From the NCBI RefSeq assembly GCF_020379485.1, contig NC_063436.1, forward strand, positions 24,798,423 through 24,862,422: a stretch of 64,000 bases of DNA. The letters run 5' to 3'. The notes below the pieces were generated by a model. It was not told the DNA's origin and did no database searches. It saw only the letters and a list, made by a program, of their open reading frames with translations. This DNA comes from Brassica napus (lineage: Eukaryota; Streptophyta; Magnoliopsida; Brassicales; Brassicaceae). Below, in pieces: positions 39,579 to 51,719 of the stretch; the first letter of the stretch is position 1, and every line of letters starts with the position of its first letter. A program made the position numbers and the translations under genes.

Positions 39579-41446
39579 TATATATCCATCGCAAAGACCG
39601 TAATGTACTGACTGATGTTTAGTTTTTTATACATAATTTTAAATTTTAAATCATTACAGCACACTGCATCGATGAAAAGCAATGAGATAAAAAAGCTGTT
39701 TTAAGAACTTTTTTGAATCTTATTAGAATAAGCATGGCAGTTACGTACTCTGAATAATAATTTACGTGGTCTAAGTACAAACACTGCTTGATCTTGTGTT
39801 TACAAAAAAGAAGAGACCCTAACAAATAAGGGAAATTGCGCTCTATGACTTGAAAAAAAACAATAATTCACTAGGTGACTAATAACCCTAAATAGTCAAT
39901 ATATAATGTGTATTTTATATAATAATACAATTATATCCTTGTCTACATCTAAAACAACCGGTTGAAACAATAATTTATAGTAAATAATTAATCATTTCAA
40001 AACTACATTGTGGACACCTAATATTCACACATAACTCTAAAGGTAACTTTTAACAGTAAATTATATGGAAGGCGAACGGAGTTCTTTTCGGATCTTCTCG
40101 GCGAAACCATTTTTTATTCACGGCGAAGTTTCTTGGTGAAGAAAAAAGCTTCCAAGAACTCATGCGGAAAGTGTAGAAAAAAGAGTATGGGATTTTGAAA
40201 TTGAGGAAGGCGACGGATATGAGATTGAAAAATCACGGTTGGTGAATACGAAGAAAAAGATACTTACATATTTGTGTACATATTTATGGGTTACCATACT
40301 GCTTAAGATATAGTCTATTTCATTCACATATTTCTATACTATATGAAATTGAGCAGTCTGTCTTGCTCTTCAAATTCAACAGTTCTCATGTTTGTAGTGA
40401 AAAATTAGGAATACCAAAAATATATAGGAATACCACTTACCTCTCCTCCTCAAGCTTGCCATCCATAGTCTCCTCGCTATTTCTAACTGTTGCAATGTAA
40501 TATTTATTTATTTTTATTCCATTTGATAAACATAGAATAGAAATGCTATTATACAATATATAAGCATGAGTTATGTTTTGTTGTTGTGTTATTTTACATT
40601 TTATATTTTAAAAGTAAGTTATCAAATGAATGGTCTATATTGTATATTTGGGTTTAGAGATTGGGTTTAGGGTTTAGTGATTGGGTTTAGGGTTTAGTGA
40701 TTATCTATTTTATTTGGGTTTAGGGATTGGGTTTAGGGTTTAGTGATTATAGTTTAAGATTTAGTATTTAGGGGTTCGAAGTGGGTTTGAGATAGACATT
40801 ATTATTTAGGAGTTGAGATGAAGTTGATGTGCTATACTATTAGGGATTATGAATATGGTTATAGTCTTATACTTATACTATATCGTTCATATGGAATAGA
40901 ACACTCTATACCTATTTTTGTGGTCATAAACATGTAACGTAGATAGCTAGTCATTCTTTTTCATGTGTAAATATGTTTGTAGAAAATAAGTGTGAGATGT
41001 GGACTTTATTACAGTGCATAGTATACGATAAATAAGTGTGTAACATTGGTGGCATTACGTGATATGATAGTAATAATGGTGTTTTTTTCTCATCCATATA
41101 TTTTAACAATGACATCATTCACTTTTTTCCTTTTTACCGGCTACTTATGAAGGGTGGGGATATAACCGGCCAAAATAGAGACTAAATGTCAGTGAGTTGA
41201 TTATGTCAAAATCATTGACATATACTTAGTTCTCTTCAGAAATTGGTTATACAGCAAATTAACCCAACAAATAATGACCCATATTACAAAATAAAAGGCT
41301 CAAACTCCTAAAGCCCAAAATACCAAATCATTATTCACCACTAATATTCCGGCACCCAGCGAACATAACGGATAAGTTTTATCCTCATCTTCATCTTCCT
41401 TTTCTAACTCATTGAGAAGGAAAAACAACGAGATTTTGGTGTGACA
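39579..41446. other. Intergenic region between CACTA element and small gene
   Basis: AT-rich with no gene. Bases 40070-40260 are GC-richer and may be a transcribed scrap of an element. Telomere-like repeats lie at 40650-40770. The last 200 bases are the promoter and leader of the gene starting at 41447. Confidence 0.5.
40650..40770. repeat. Telomere-like (TTTAGGG) repeats
   Basis: Repeated TTGGGTTTAGGGTTTAGTGA units, the G-rich complement of the repeats at 21170-21680, with similar flanking AT-rich words. Probably the same repeat family inserted the other way round. Confidence 0.75.
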
Positions 41447-42539
41447 ATGAACATCGCCACCTATCATCGTCACTCAAATGTCATGTTAAGTCCTCAGATA
41501 GAAAAGACTATTGCGAGGAGTGGACAAGCAAGCTCAAATAATGTTACATTCATGACAAGAACACAAGGAGGAGGAAGAAGAAATATGGGATTGTGTTTAG
41601 TAAGAGCATGTGCCGGAGAAGAAGAATCCGAGAAACAAATTAAGCCCGAGAGAAGAAGTTTCTTGAGCTTAGCAGAAGCTGGTCTTGTCGAAATATCGGG
41701 CCTTGGTGCACACGAGAAGTTTCTCTGTCGACTAACGGTAAATTAAACTATCAGTTTATAACCCTTTCGTTTCTTGAATATAATTATTTGCAATGCAAAA
41801 TTAAGAATAATTTAGTTTTTTTTTCTAATTTAACAAAGATTTTTCTTATAAATTTAATTGGTGCGAGTGAATTATTAGGAAATGAAACATCAACTTTACA
41901 TAGAAAACTGAACACATTCATCTTTATGAAGAAAAAAAATTAACACATACATAATCAAGAACCGCATTATATTTAACAATGTATCAGTGCACTACTAGTG
42001 TATATACATAAATTAAACAACTAGAATTTCTTTTTTTTGTGAAAGGGTTTAAACAACTAGAATTTCATTTTGTAAAAAAATGAAGAAAGAATCATGTACA
42101 TTTGATTGTTGAGATATAAAATACGTATTGCACAGTTTATTGGTTAACCGGCCGGGACTTGTGCCCTAGTGGTAATTAATTTGAAGGCGAAACCCAATAC
42201 GATGAAGCGATGAGCAAATAATGTAGGCTGACATGTGGTTAGTCTGTATCCAATTCGGTGGAGGCCAGGATACTCCAATATAATTCAAAAAAAAAATTTG
42301 TATTGCACAAAAAAAGAAAGATATAAAATCTGTACTAATTTCGGTTTTATTTTGGAACTAAAAATATACAGATATCATCATTGAATTTACTAAGAGTGAT
42401 ATCGGAGCAAGAAGGATGTTCAATAGAAGAGTTGAATGCTGGAAAAATATGCGACTGGTTCTTAAAAGATAAGCTGAAAAGAGAGCAGAACATGGAATCT
42501 GCCGTTCTTCAATGGGATGATCCCGATTTTCCATTTTAA
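41447..42539 (+). CDS. Small conserved plant protein, At4g21445-like
   Basis: Two exons, 41447-41737 and 42372-42539, join in phase 0 to give 152 residues. The ATG at 41447 follows a GTG two codons earlier that is not used as a start. The first 50-60 residues are rich in Ser, Thr, Arg and Asn and low in acids, like a chloroplast transit peptide. The body contains RRSFLSLAEAGLVEISGLGA and, after the intron, NLLRVISEQEGCSIEELNAG and the acidic end AVLQWDDPDFPF. I know no biochemical function for this family. Position directly after MYB102 in the remembered Arabidopsis order supports the orthology. The intron holds a SINE (42135-42299). Confidence 0.85.
42135..42299 (+). mobile_element. tRNA-derived SINE in the intron of the small gene
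   Basis: A 10-bp duplication, GTATTGCACA, flanks the element (42125-42134 and 42300-42309). It starts GTTTATTGGTTAACCGGCCG, has an A-box-like TGCCCTAGTGGTAATTA and ends in an A-rich tail (TTCAAAAAAAAAA). The B box is degenerate. About 165 bp, typical of Brassicaceae SINEs; it reads in the same direction as the gene. Confidence 0.8.
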
Positions 42540-42904
42540 TATTTTCTTATAATTACATTTTAAGGTACAAAAGAGAGCATGTATGATCACCCATTGGAAA
42601 ATATTGAGTCGGATTGAAGATATTAGCTTCTTCATTATAACAAAGGGAGTATATAAGATCATTATCCTAAAACCATCATTATAACTGGCTCCTCCTTCTG
42701 ATGGATAGAACATGATGAGATGCGATGATTAAAAACGTTTTTAGATTCGATCACAAATCAACACACATACACAAAAGTTCTAATACATTTTCTTGTAGTA
42801 TTTAATTTAGTCTACGCTCAGCACGAGACAATAACATCATCTAGTAGTTACTTTTATGTTATTTTAAACTATTACATAACCACATAACATTATGTTAACC
42901 ACGG

Positions 42905-43855
42905 TCAGACGCATTCCCCAGCCTTCTGCTTCTTCCATCTATGAGCAGCTTCAAGAATCTTAAGATTAGCCATCGTCTGTGATTCATCTGGGAACAAATA
43001 ATCAGTGTATTCTTGGTACCTGCCAAAGATTCAAACAAAATTTTTGGTCACATTAAGCATCATTACCATTTCAAAGATAAAGAAATTGACCAGTTATATC
43101 AATGCAATGCGTACGCTGTTGAGCCGTCTTCTCTACTGATGGCTTTTCTTTTCTTGAGCTTCTTTGGGAGAAGCGACTGAACGACACTAACATCCCCGAG
43201 GCTACCAAATCCCGCCTCCATGTTAACCCAATCATCCAAAAGTGTAGCACGCTCTTCTTTGTGTGCAGAGTCTTTGTAGTAGGCGTTGGCTCTCTCGAAG
43301 ATCGCTGAGTATAAGAAAGGAAAAACAGTTAAAACGTGCCACAAGAAAATCACCAAAACTTATAATATATAACATTGTAGTTTGAAACCTCTAGCGCGTC
43401 TGATGCAGTCTTTTTTGGTTTCAATAGCAACTTCTTCTTTGTCTTCTTCACCTTTATGTTCAGTAGCAGAAGCTTCAAACTTAGCAAAGCTAACCCACAC
43501 CTTGTAATGCTTTGTACGCTCCAAGAGTTGCTCATATAAAGCTCGTGTCCTCTCTAACTCTTTTTCTGATATCTCAAAATCAATGTACGTCTGCCAAAAT
43601 ACGTCAACAGAGAATTTAATATTGGTCCAATAGATTCTTAATTCTGAGAGATCTTCGGGAAAAGAAGAAGAAGCTTACCTTCCATAGCAGCTCGGGCATA
43701 TCTAGAGCTGTCTGAGAGATTGCACGTTCAAAAATAGCTCTAGCACGATCTTTTTCAGAAAGAGACATCTCAAACTCAGCATAGCTTCTCCAAGAATAGC
43801 AATTCTCAGGAGACCACTCAAGGTACCTCTGGTATAACTTGGGGTAATAATACAT
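42905..43855 (-). pseudogene. C-terminal fragment of a Crooked-neck/CLF1-like splicing factor gene
   Basis: Four exon-like blocks with intact introns, about 43855-43679, 43590-43389, 43304-43115 and 43019-42905, encode HAT repeats: [60 protein letters not shown] and [20 protein letters not shown], ending LKILEAAHRWKKQKAGECV. These match the last third of Crooked-neck proteins, which have about 700 residues and build a scaffold in the spliceosome. The N-terminal two thirds and any promoter are absent upstream (43856-45455). The start of the first block is uncertain and has no clear acceptor. Because introns remain, it was copied as DNA, not through mRNA. It could still be transcribed, but it is most likely a duplicated gene fragment. 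Confidence 0.82.
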
Positions 43856-45455
43856 AGAAAATAATCTTAGAATGCAACTGAAATCCATCTTTCTAAATGC
43901 TTAATTTCTTCTCATTCCACAAAATGTTCAACAGTTGAAATGAAAAACCATTTCATTTCATTCCATATTGTTCCAGAAAAAATAACAGCTACTTTTTATG
44001 AAATACACACACAAGTGAACAATATTTACAATAACTAAAAGGTGAAAAGGTCAATCATGGTTTATGAATTGTGATGTGGTATTGATTCATGGTAAAAAGA
44101 TTGCTAAAATGATTATTTAGAGTTGATGACGAACCATATTTATCATGGCCTCAAAAAAAGATATAAGGATGGAGTTCTATAAGAGAAAATAAAAATGTGA
44201 ATTCCTTCCTCACCAAAGCAACTTTTTTTCGTGCACAAGTCAATTACTCAATTTCTTCGGCATTCAGCAACATGGTCGGTCCTGAAATTTTGGGGATCAT
44301 AGACTATTTAGTAAAAAATTTAGCAGTTTAGAGACCATAAATTTTAGGAACTTATATTTATATATAATTTTCAAAAATTTTGGGAATATGAACCAAATGT
44401 TTCATCAAACTTGGTTCAGGATCGGCCCTGTCAAGCAATGTAGGAGCAGATGCAGAAACAATACAACCGCAATGAACTCGCTGCAGAGAGATCCAATAGT
44501 GAGGAAATTCATATCTGCACAGGATTTTGGCGATGCAAAATATACTTAAAAAACTTTTTAGCCAATAAACCAGGTAATTTACCTTTCCACATAACTCACA
44601 ACACGTCCATCTGGAAGCCCTTTGGTGGAAGATGTCTCAGAACTTTCCTTGCTCATAGGCAGAGCTGTAACCAGATTATAATCAACAATATAAATGGATG
44701 ATAAAATACGAGAATGAATTTGATCAGAGAAAGAAAAACCACCCCTTTGTGAGTTAATGCATAATGCAATTATAAATACTTGCAGACTTTAACTAGTCCG
44801 TTTCTTCTTGTGCAAGTGAGATATTCTGATGAAGTAGCATAAACATAAGTCTCTAGAAACCAAACACCATATAGTCTCCACTCATTGTTGATTAGAATGA
44901 AATGTAGTTCTCTACTTATCTGATTTTGATGTCCTTTAGTTTTTTACTTCTTCTAGATCTTTCCTATAGCTTTATTTGGACATCTAGAACCTGTACTTTG
45001 GTACACAAGAAAAGAAAACTCGGGTGAGAAGAAGAAGAAGAGCCAACCAGGTCGGTAATGCTCTAGTTTAAACTCATTAGGACATTCCCTGTTGAAGCAA
45101 GATCTAGAGGAATAGGAACAAGAAGAAGTATATAACATACGCCAAGTATACTTGATATTTGTCTTTATACTTTCAACAGTCGATAACTTATGACTTGATA
45201 TTTGTCTGTCTTATACTATCAATATTTTGTTCCTACACTGCAAATACAAAAACACACGATGTTTACACCTCAGAGATACAAAGCAGAGAAAGAAAACTCC
45301 GTTGGTCATAGGACTGATTTTAATAGACACAAACGTCCTCTCTTTGCTTCTTAGTTGATGTACGTGTCCCATCAATCAAATTATCGCCACAGCGGAACAA
45401 CATTCGTGATATGTGTCATCCATCTCATGTAATAATACACTTTCTCAATCAGAAA
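43856..45455. other. Gap between CRN fragment and sphingosine kinase
   Basis: No intact gene. Holds the hAT-like MITE at 44271-44430. A minus-strand stretch at about 44581-44680 has exon-like borders (acceptor before CTCTGCCTATGAGC, donor after TATGTGGAAAG) but matches nothing I know. The right end is the 3' region of the kinase gene. Confidence 0.45.
44271..44430. mobile_element. Possible hAT-like MITE
   Basis: Termini CATGGTCGGTCCTGAAA and, inverted, CAGGGCCGATCCTGAAC match at most positions. Flanks TTCAGCAA and TCAAGCAA could be a decayed 8-bp duplication. About 160 bp, no coding frame. Confidence 0.5.
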
Positions 45456-47822
45456 CTATTCAGGAGAGAAGAGAGTGGCTAATCCTTGATCAACTGTTAT
45501 TTGAAGCTTGCTATAAGACATCAGTGCCTTTTCATCACATTTATATGATTTTCTTCCCCTTGCCAATACCTCTCCGTCTGAATCTATGATTCCTTCCTTG
45601 TCTTCTTCGTCTATCCGTGCACCCGGCTCCAGCACGAATGCCTTAACCTTTAACACAGTTAAAATCACCGTATCAACATTTTTTAGTTAAGAAACATCAA
45701 ATGAAAGATTAAAACTATATGGAACGTCGTGGGTTCGGATGACACACCTTTAGGTACGATACATAAGGTGATTGAACATGTGTCCCATCACTCAACTTTG
45801 TCATAAGTGATAACAAGGCGAGCTTGGGGCAGTCTTTCATCACAATCAAATCCAGAAAGCCATCAGAAAACTGTTACATCAGACCATATATACATAAGAA
45901 GTGTTAGCGTCCTATGAAGGCTTCTTGCTTGTGCACCGCACAAGGAGATGTTATGAAATGTGTAACTGACCTTAGCGTTGGGAGCAGCCAAAGTGTTCTC
46001 AGCACCCCAGGGAACATTGTGAAGCCAGACTGAAACAAAAGGGCCTTTGATTTCTCTCCATTCCAGATCTTCAAGATTAGTATCAGGTCCTTGGTATCCT
46101 CGTGTCTTATCACCAACAGACGACTCCTTGTCTAGATGGTAACTGGCTGGTTGTCCACAGCTTTCAAACCCAGGAGCCGGCACAAATAGAATTCGTCCAT
46201 TGTACTGTCTCAAGCATATTATCCTCTGGAGACCCTGCAAAGTCACAAGCCGTAGAAGAGACAACACAATGTCCCATTAGTTGAATAATGGGTAGATTCG
46301 AATAGATTAGGCGTACACTTTAAGACCTTCAGTACAAAAGATTGTCAAAAAGATTCAACAAAACATACATAGACATCAAAGCGAGCACTGCCCATCCATC
46401 TGAACTTTTCTGACTCGATGTCTATATCAGCCACTAATCCTGAAAATAAAAAAGTTGAATTTATCTCAATACAATCAACAGTATAGTTCACCAAGCTCAG
46501 GCACTAGTTTCATATGCAAATACATTTCTGTAGTCAGTTGCATACCCCAAGCAAGCATCAAGACGCTGAAGAATTTGGTAGTCCCTTGTGCGATAGTTGC
46601 CACATCTAAAGAACGTCTATGACCTACCAATACAATATATATTTAAACAATGACCTGATTCATACGGAGAAAGAAAACGTTTGAATGGGACAGAGAAAGA
46701 CCTCGTATAATGGAAACAGTAGCACTTGCTGCACTACAAGACATCCCAACCGGGTCCAGCAATGATTTTATCATGCCATTACCACTTCCTACCATCAAGA
46801 ATTATATAAGCTTCTCATGCACAAGAGATCAATTTCTCTATCATAAACAGCAATTGTTTCAATCTCACTGAAGGATAATAACTTTACACATCTATACTTT
46901 CACATGGAACACACAAGAGACGAGAACGATAAAAGCAGAACGAACCTGCAGGGACCATTCCAATAGGTAGTTTCAAGGCAGTTCTCCAGTCTTCTCTTTC
47001 GAGCAGTCCATTCACAACCTACTAAATTACGAAACAGCACATAATTAAAACAAGAGACTATACTTCCAAAAGAGACAGACACGCATCATCACAACAGAAA
47101 AGATTCAAACTTTACCTCAACAAGGACACCGTCGCCACTAACGCAAACAATACCGTCGTATCTCGATACATCCATGGACCTAACCATCTCCTTTGCATGC
47201 AACTGATACTTAGTTTCTACAAAAAAAAAATCACCAAATCAGATTATTACTCTCCCAGAGACAAAATATAAATCAAGAAACCTTGAACGTCAAGTTGAAC
47301 ATCAGCATCATCAAACAACGGCTTCACTTCCTCCAAAAATATCTTCCTCGCCGTCTTCTTCCCACCAAAAGGGTTCACAAACACAAGCAGCCTCTTAGGC
47401 CGACCTACAAAAATCATTCACCAAACTCAGCTCCCAAAACGATGTCGTTTTAATGATTAATCCAACAACTAACCGAGAGAGCGGAGGCGTTGACGAAGCT
47501 TGTCGCACCAGAGCTTTCTAGATTCATCGTAGAGAGGCTCGAACACGAAGTCCTTCCTCGCGTAGTCTCCACCGCTTCCTCCGCAGCAGATTGATGATCC
47601 CGTTCTCTCCACCAAGGTCTTCACTCTGACCTTGTCGCCTTCCACCGCGAAGCTCAGGATCTCTTTCTCCGTCGTCGATTTCCCGCGGCCGGGTTCCGTC
47701 GTCCATTGAAGCTCTCCCTCGGCGGTTAGAGTTAAAGGCGTGACGACGCCGTTTATTAGAACTCGGTCGGAGATTAACGGCGGAGACGGGAGGTGGTGGT
47801 TATCCGGCTGAAGAGGATCCAT
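45456..47822 (-). CDS. SPHK1: Sphingosine (long-chain base) kinase, SPHK1-like
   Basis: Ten exons: 47822-47474, 47404-47282, 47216-47116, 47018-46946, 46788-46702, 46623-46546, 46439-46369, 46234-45971, 45870-45748, 45647-45456. All borders are GT-AG and the frame is continuous, giving 486 residues. The diacylglycerol-kinase catalytic fold starts with LLVFVNPFGGKKTARKIF, followed by the nucleotide-binding loop VSGDGVLVE (Ser184-Gly187), the PAGSGNGM motif and ARFDVYGLQRIICLRQYNGR. A final conserved part has DGFLDLIVMKDCPK and IDSDGEVLARG. The enzyme phosphorylates sphingosine and phytosphingosine with ATP, at membranes including the tonoplast in plants, and acts in ABA signalling of guard cells. 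Arabidopsis has adjacent SPHK1 and SPHK2 genes; only one copy is here, so the choice between the two names is not secure. Confidence 0.93.
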
Positions 47823-50800
47823 GGTGAAGGAGATCAGAGAAGAGTTTCGTGGTTGGTGTGAGAGAGAGAGAGAGCTAATAGGAGACGTCTCCGATCAGGT
47901 GGGGGAGTGGAAATCACGCGCCTAACTTGGCGAGTTTCGTGAGTTGACGTGGCGTAAATCTTTTTCATAATTATGACGTGTCAGTTTCTCTTTGGATAAG
48001 AGGTAAAATTAAGACAAGGAAACCTGTAAGAAGATGATAACCTCGAAACGACAGTGTTTCGCAAATGAAAACGATAGTGACGATTATTACATCTATAAAC
48101 CTTTTTTTTCTTTATGTAAATGCTATTTTTTTTTTTTTTTTGCTAACTGTAAATGCTAAATTTTATACCAAATTTTACATTTATAAACTTTAATCTACAG
48201 AAACCATGGATGGAGTTAGTAGATATCTAAGATATGTAACCTTCAAAATCAATGTACTAGCTCCCAGAGTAATCTGGTGAGGAATCTTAGTTATGATAAT
48301 GTACGTTGGAATTGATGCTGCAAGTTCCATCCGTTTCTATTCTATGGTATGCTTGTTTATGGTCATTTCTTAGTCATGTATGCAGAAAAACACACATGGA
48401 AGCACAACGCATACAAGAGTTTTTTTTTTTTTGGTTATTATAGAAAACCCACTTGGATTTGCTTTTGTGAGATCACATTGGCACCAGCCTACTGAATCGG
48501 CTTATGAATGGTTGACGAAGTTAGGTAACATGACAGAGATTCTGATCGACTAAAAGATATTAGAACTCAAGATATTACGCAAAAAGGTAGGTAAAAAGCG
48601 TAGATAGAGAAAGAGGTAACACCTACAGATTAGTTTCAATGTCATCATCAGCTTCAGATAGCTCCACGAGGTCTTTCACCGGATCTTGATAATTTCACGA
48701 GAAGTTCTGAAGTGTCTTAAATCTATGTGCAGCAGTAAAAAGCCAGCATTCATTGGATAAACTCGCTATCAAGATTGACATCTGAGGAGGGGGGGGGGGG
48801 GTGTTGCGGCTCTAACAGTATGGTATGGCTTATCGGTTTATGAACATTTACTTTTCTAGATAAGTATGTATTTCTACTGGAAAAACGAAATCGGGTTTTG
48901 AGATTGTTATAAATATAGGTCTAAGAGTTTATAAGTTTATTTTTATTTTCATTTACATAATAAAAAGAAACTCTAAACGGATAATTGCCTCAATACACTT
49001 TTTGCTTTTTTTTTTTACTTTTTTCGTGTTAATTCGCGTTTGTTCACAACAAGTTCACTACCATGTAAGAAAACCATGTAACTACAAATATTTTTGGCTT
49101 TCAACACCATTTAAACATAGGAACAAACGTGCATACCTGTTGTATGACAAGCTGATCATTTGACTATTTGAGTCTTGCATAAAGATACTTTATGCTTCTG
49201 AGGAGCCAGTTGAAGAAACTTGAGAACTGAAAAAAAAACTATAATTTTACTGAAATGAACATTGGGTGGGAGATAAACAGGTGCACGCCTCTGTGCCTGT
49301 TTGACAACGGAAGATAGTACCAGCATAAATTTTGGTAATTTAGAACAGAAAAAAACAATGAACCTCTCTGCTACGTAACCTACATTTTCTAAACACTCTC
49401 TGCATGGGTGAAACAGCAGACTATAGGTAGACTCAGGGGAGAAGACTTCATCATGGACCACCATAAGATTTGATGTCTCTCTTTATAGAACACTTAGACA
49501 CTATGACTACAGCTTAGTGAGACATGAGCAGCAGTAAGTAAGGCTACATCAATGTTCCAAGTCACTAAAAGTCTTGGCTTCTCTTTTATTTGGGTCAACA
49601 ACAAAGTCTTAGCTTCTATTCTATAGAATCGAAATGTCAATGAAATGGATCATATAGATTGTATTGAGCAACAGAGAACACAAATCAGGTGTGAGAGTAT
49701 ACATAGTCTACTATACAGGGGGCCAGCCACTTGGGATAAAGCTGGTAAAGCCCTTGCAGGTGCCAAATTATGTATATATTTATATGGCACAAATTCTATA
49801 AAGTTAGTTGTACTGTAGTGGTTGAAACTGTCATTAGTATTCCCATGAGGACGGAGTTTGAAGCTTGAGCTTCTCTTTTTGGATAAAATATATTTTATAG
49901 TTGGTTGCGCTTTAGGCGCCCAAAACCAACAGACCGGACTATACATCATTAACCGTTAACCATTCATTAACATCATCAATGTACAATTAGCCACTGGTGA
50001 TGTTTTTTTTTCAAAAAAGTAAAAAATCACCTTGAATAGTACATTGAATGATGTCTAGTAGATCATTCAGTGTGGAACACAAATCAAAAATCACTTCTCA
50101 TTACTCTTCATTATAAATGTCTATACTAATTGTGGTTTGCCTTGCATATTAGTGGTTAAATGTGTGCATTCTTTTAAAAAATCGATTTCCATACTGGAGC
50201 GATATATTCAAAACACATCTCATATATATAATTTTCCATTTTCACAGGTGAATTGATATAACTAATAGTCTACTTGGCCGAATTTGTCAATCATTTGGTC
50301 GTTTAAATGGCCTAGTGGGACCGTATGGAGAGACAAGAAAGGCTGTATGGTGAACCAACTTGTCAACAAATTCAATTTAATGTAACCTTGGACAAAAGGA
50401 GATTAGGCTACTAATCAGACTTGACATTGCATAGAATTTTGATTACAAGACTAAAATGATACTATATGGTTGTGCTCAATTAATAAGTGGGCCTTATGGA
50501 TATTATGAGTGAACACCACACGTTTTCTTTTGGTCAAACAGTTGCTGACTAAATGGTTGATGTTTGGAAAATAAACTCATTAGCAAAACAATAATAAGAA
50601 AAAATGCACCTAAATTTAATCTCACCCAACTTGCAGCAGACATAAATTGAATTTGGTTTCACCCAGGTTTTGGTATATTTATCTTTATCATGAAAACATC
50701 ACTCACAAAAGCCCTCCAAGATTTAAATGGTATTTGAATATCGTATTTGAATATCGTATTTGAATATCAAATATCACATGCTTAATTAAATGTAGCCAAG

Positions 50801-51009
50801 TGACGCAGATGTATATATTTGTACAGTCTCTCAACATGTTACGTATAAGTGATAGAGAGAGAGACAGAAAAGTCTCTCTTGCATTAAAGTGATCTTCACA
50901 CACTAAAAGTCTACTAATCAATGCCTTAACCGTATTTCAATTTAATGCTTATATCTATTTATAATCATATCTATCTCCCTCTTCAACTAACCCACTTAGC
51001 CAAAGAAAA
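47823..51009. other. Intergenic region upstream of SPHK1 and the glycine-rich gene
   Basis: Contains the two divergent promoters. A run of 13 G lies at 48789-48801. Open frames at 49156-49464 and 49650-49949 on the minus strand look accidental. Three tandem copies of ATTTGAATATCGT-like 14-mers lie at about 50730-50770. A TATTTATA at about 50953-50963 fits as TATA box of the glycine-rich gene, some 50 bases before its ATG. Confidence 0.5.
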
Positions 51010-51411
51010 ATGTTTGCAAAACCGATCTTTTTAGCTTCCCTTCTCCTCATCATCTTCGTCTCTGCAACTCACTCAGCTCGTCAGAAGAGCGGTAACAATG
51101 GTTTAGGATTCGCCGGTGTACCAGGATCTGGATATGCCGGGATACCCGGCTTCGGAAACGGGTTTCCGGGTACGGGAGTCGGCGGTGGATACGGCGGAGG
51201 GTACGGTGGTCCGAGCGGCGGGTACGGGAAAGGAGGTGTGGTGAGACCGACGGTGACTTGCAAAGAAAAAGGACCTTGTAACGGCAAGAAGCTGAGGTGT
51301 CCTGCCAGGTGTTTCAGCTCTTTTAGCCGCTCCGGGAAAGGATACGGCGGTGGAGGCGGAGGTGGTGGATGCACCATGGATTGCAAGAAGAAGTGTATCG
51401 CTTATTGCTAA
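51010..51411 (+). CDS. Secreted glycine-rich protein with Cys-rich C-terminus (At4g21620-like)
   Basis: An intronless 133-residue frame. A clear signal peptide comes first (FLASLLLIIFVSATHS, cleavage near residue 22). The middle, about residues 32-77, is Gly-rich (GVPGSGYAGIPGFGNGFPG, GGGYGGGYGGPSGGYGKGG). The C-terminal part has eight Cys (TCKEKGPC, LRCPARC, GCTMDCKKKCIAYC), interrupted by another Gly run. Such proteins are exported to the cell wall; a structural or signalling role is possible but unknown. Position next to the SBT3 subtilases agrees with Arabidopsis order. The minus-strand frame over it is only the complement of the Gly/Pro codons. Converges with the subtilase, whose stop lies 309 bases downstream. 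Confidence 0.92.
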   Translation: MFAKPIFLASLLLIIFVSATHSARQKSGNNGLGFAGVPGSGYAGIPGFGNGFPGTGVGGGYGGGYGGPSGGYGKGGVVRPTVTCKEKGPCNGKKLRCPARCFSSFSRSGKGYGGGGGGGGCTMDCKKKCIAYC

Positions 51412-51719
51412 TGAAATAATAAAAGTCCTATCTTTATAATATATATAGTCATTACGATGATTATATTTAGTAGATGGTCATAAGGATCCTTTTGGCTCGA
51501 TTCTATTGTGGTAGTTTTTATATGGTTGTGGTTGAATAAATGAGGAAACTTCACGGTTTTCTCAGTTTGTGTGTTTGTTACTTTGTTGTATGAGAGTTTA
51601 TGATTTTTTTTAATCTTTATTATTATGATTTTGATTGGATGCATGATCATCATATGGATTTTTCTAATACACGGAATTCATCTGACATCGTTTATTGTAG
51701 TTTTGATTATTTTTTTTGG

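Noticed and set aside
44581..44680. Extra exon belonging to the CRN fragment or SPHK1
   Set aside because: Borders look exon-like but the encoded residues match neither family.
49650..49949. 99-codon minus-strand frame upstream of the glycine-rich gene
   Set aside because: No domain and no supporting signals; likely chance.
51081..51386. Proline-rich minus-strand frame over the glycine-rich gene
   Set aside because: It is only the complement of Gly codons (GGN/CCN). The plus-strand frame has the signal peptide and Cys pattern.
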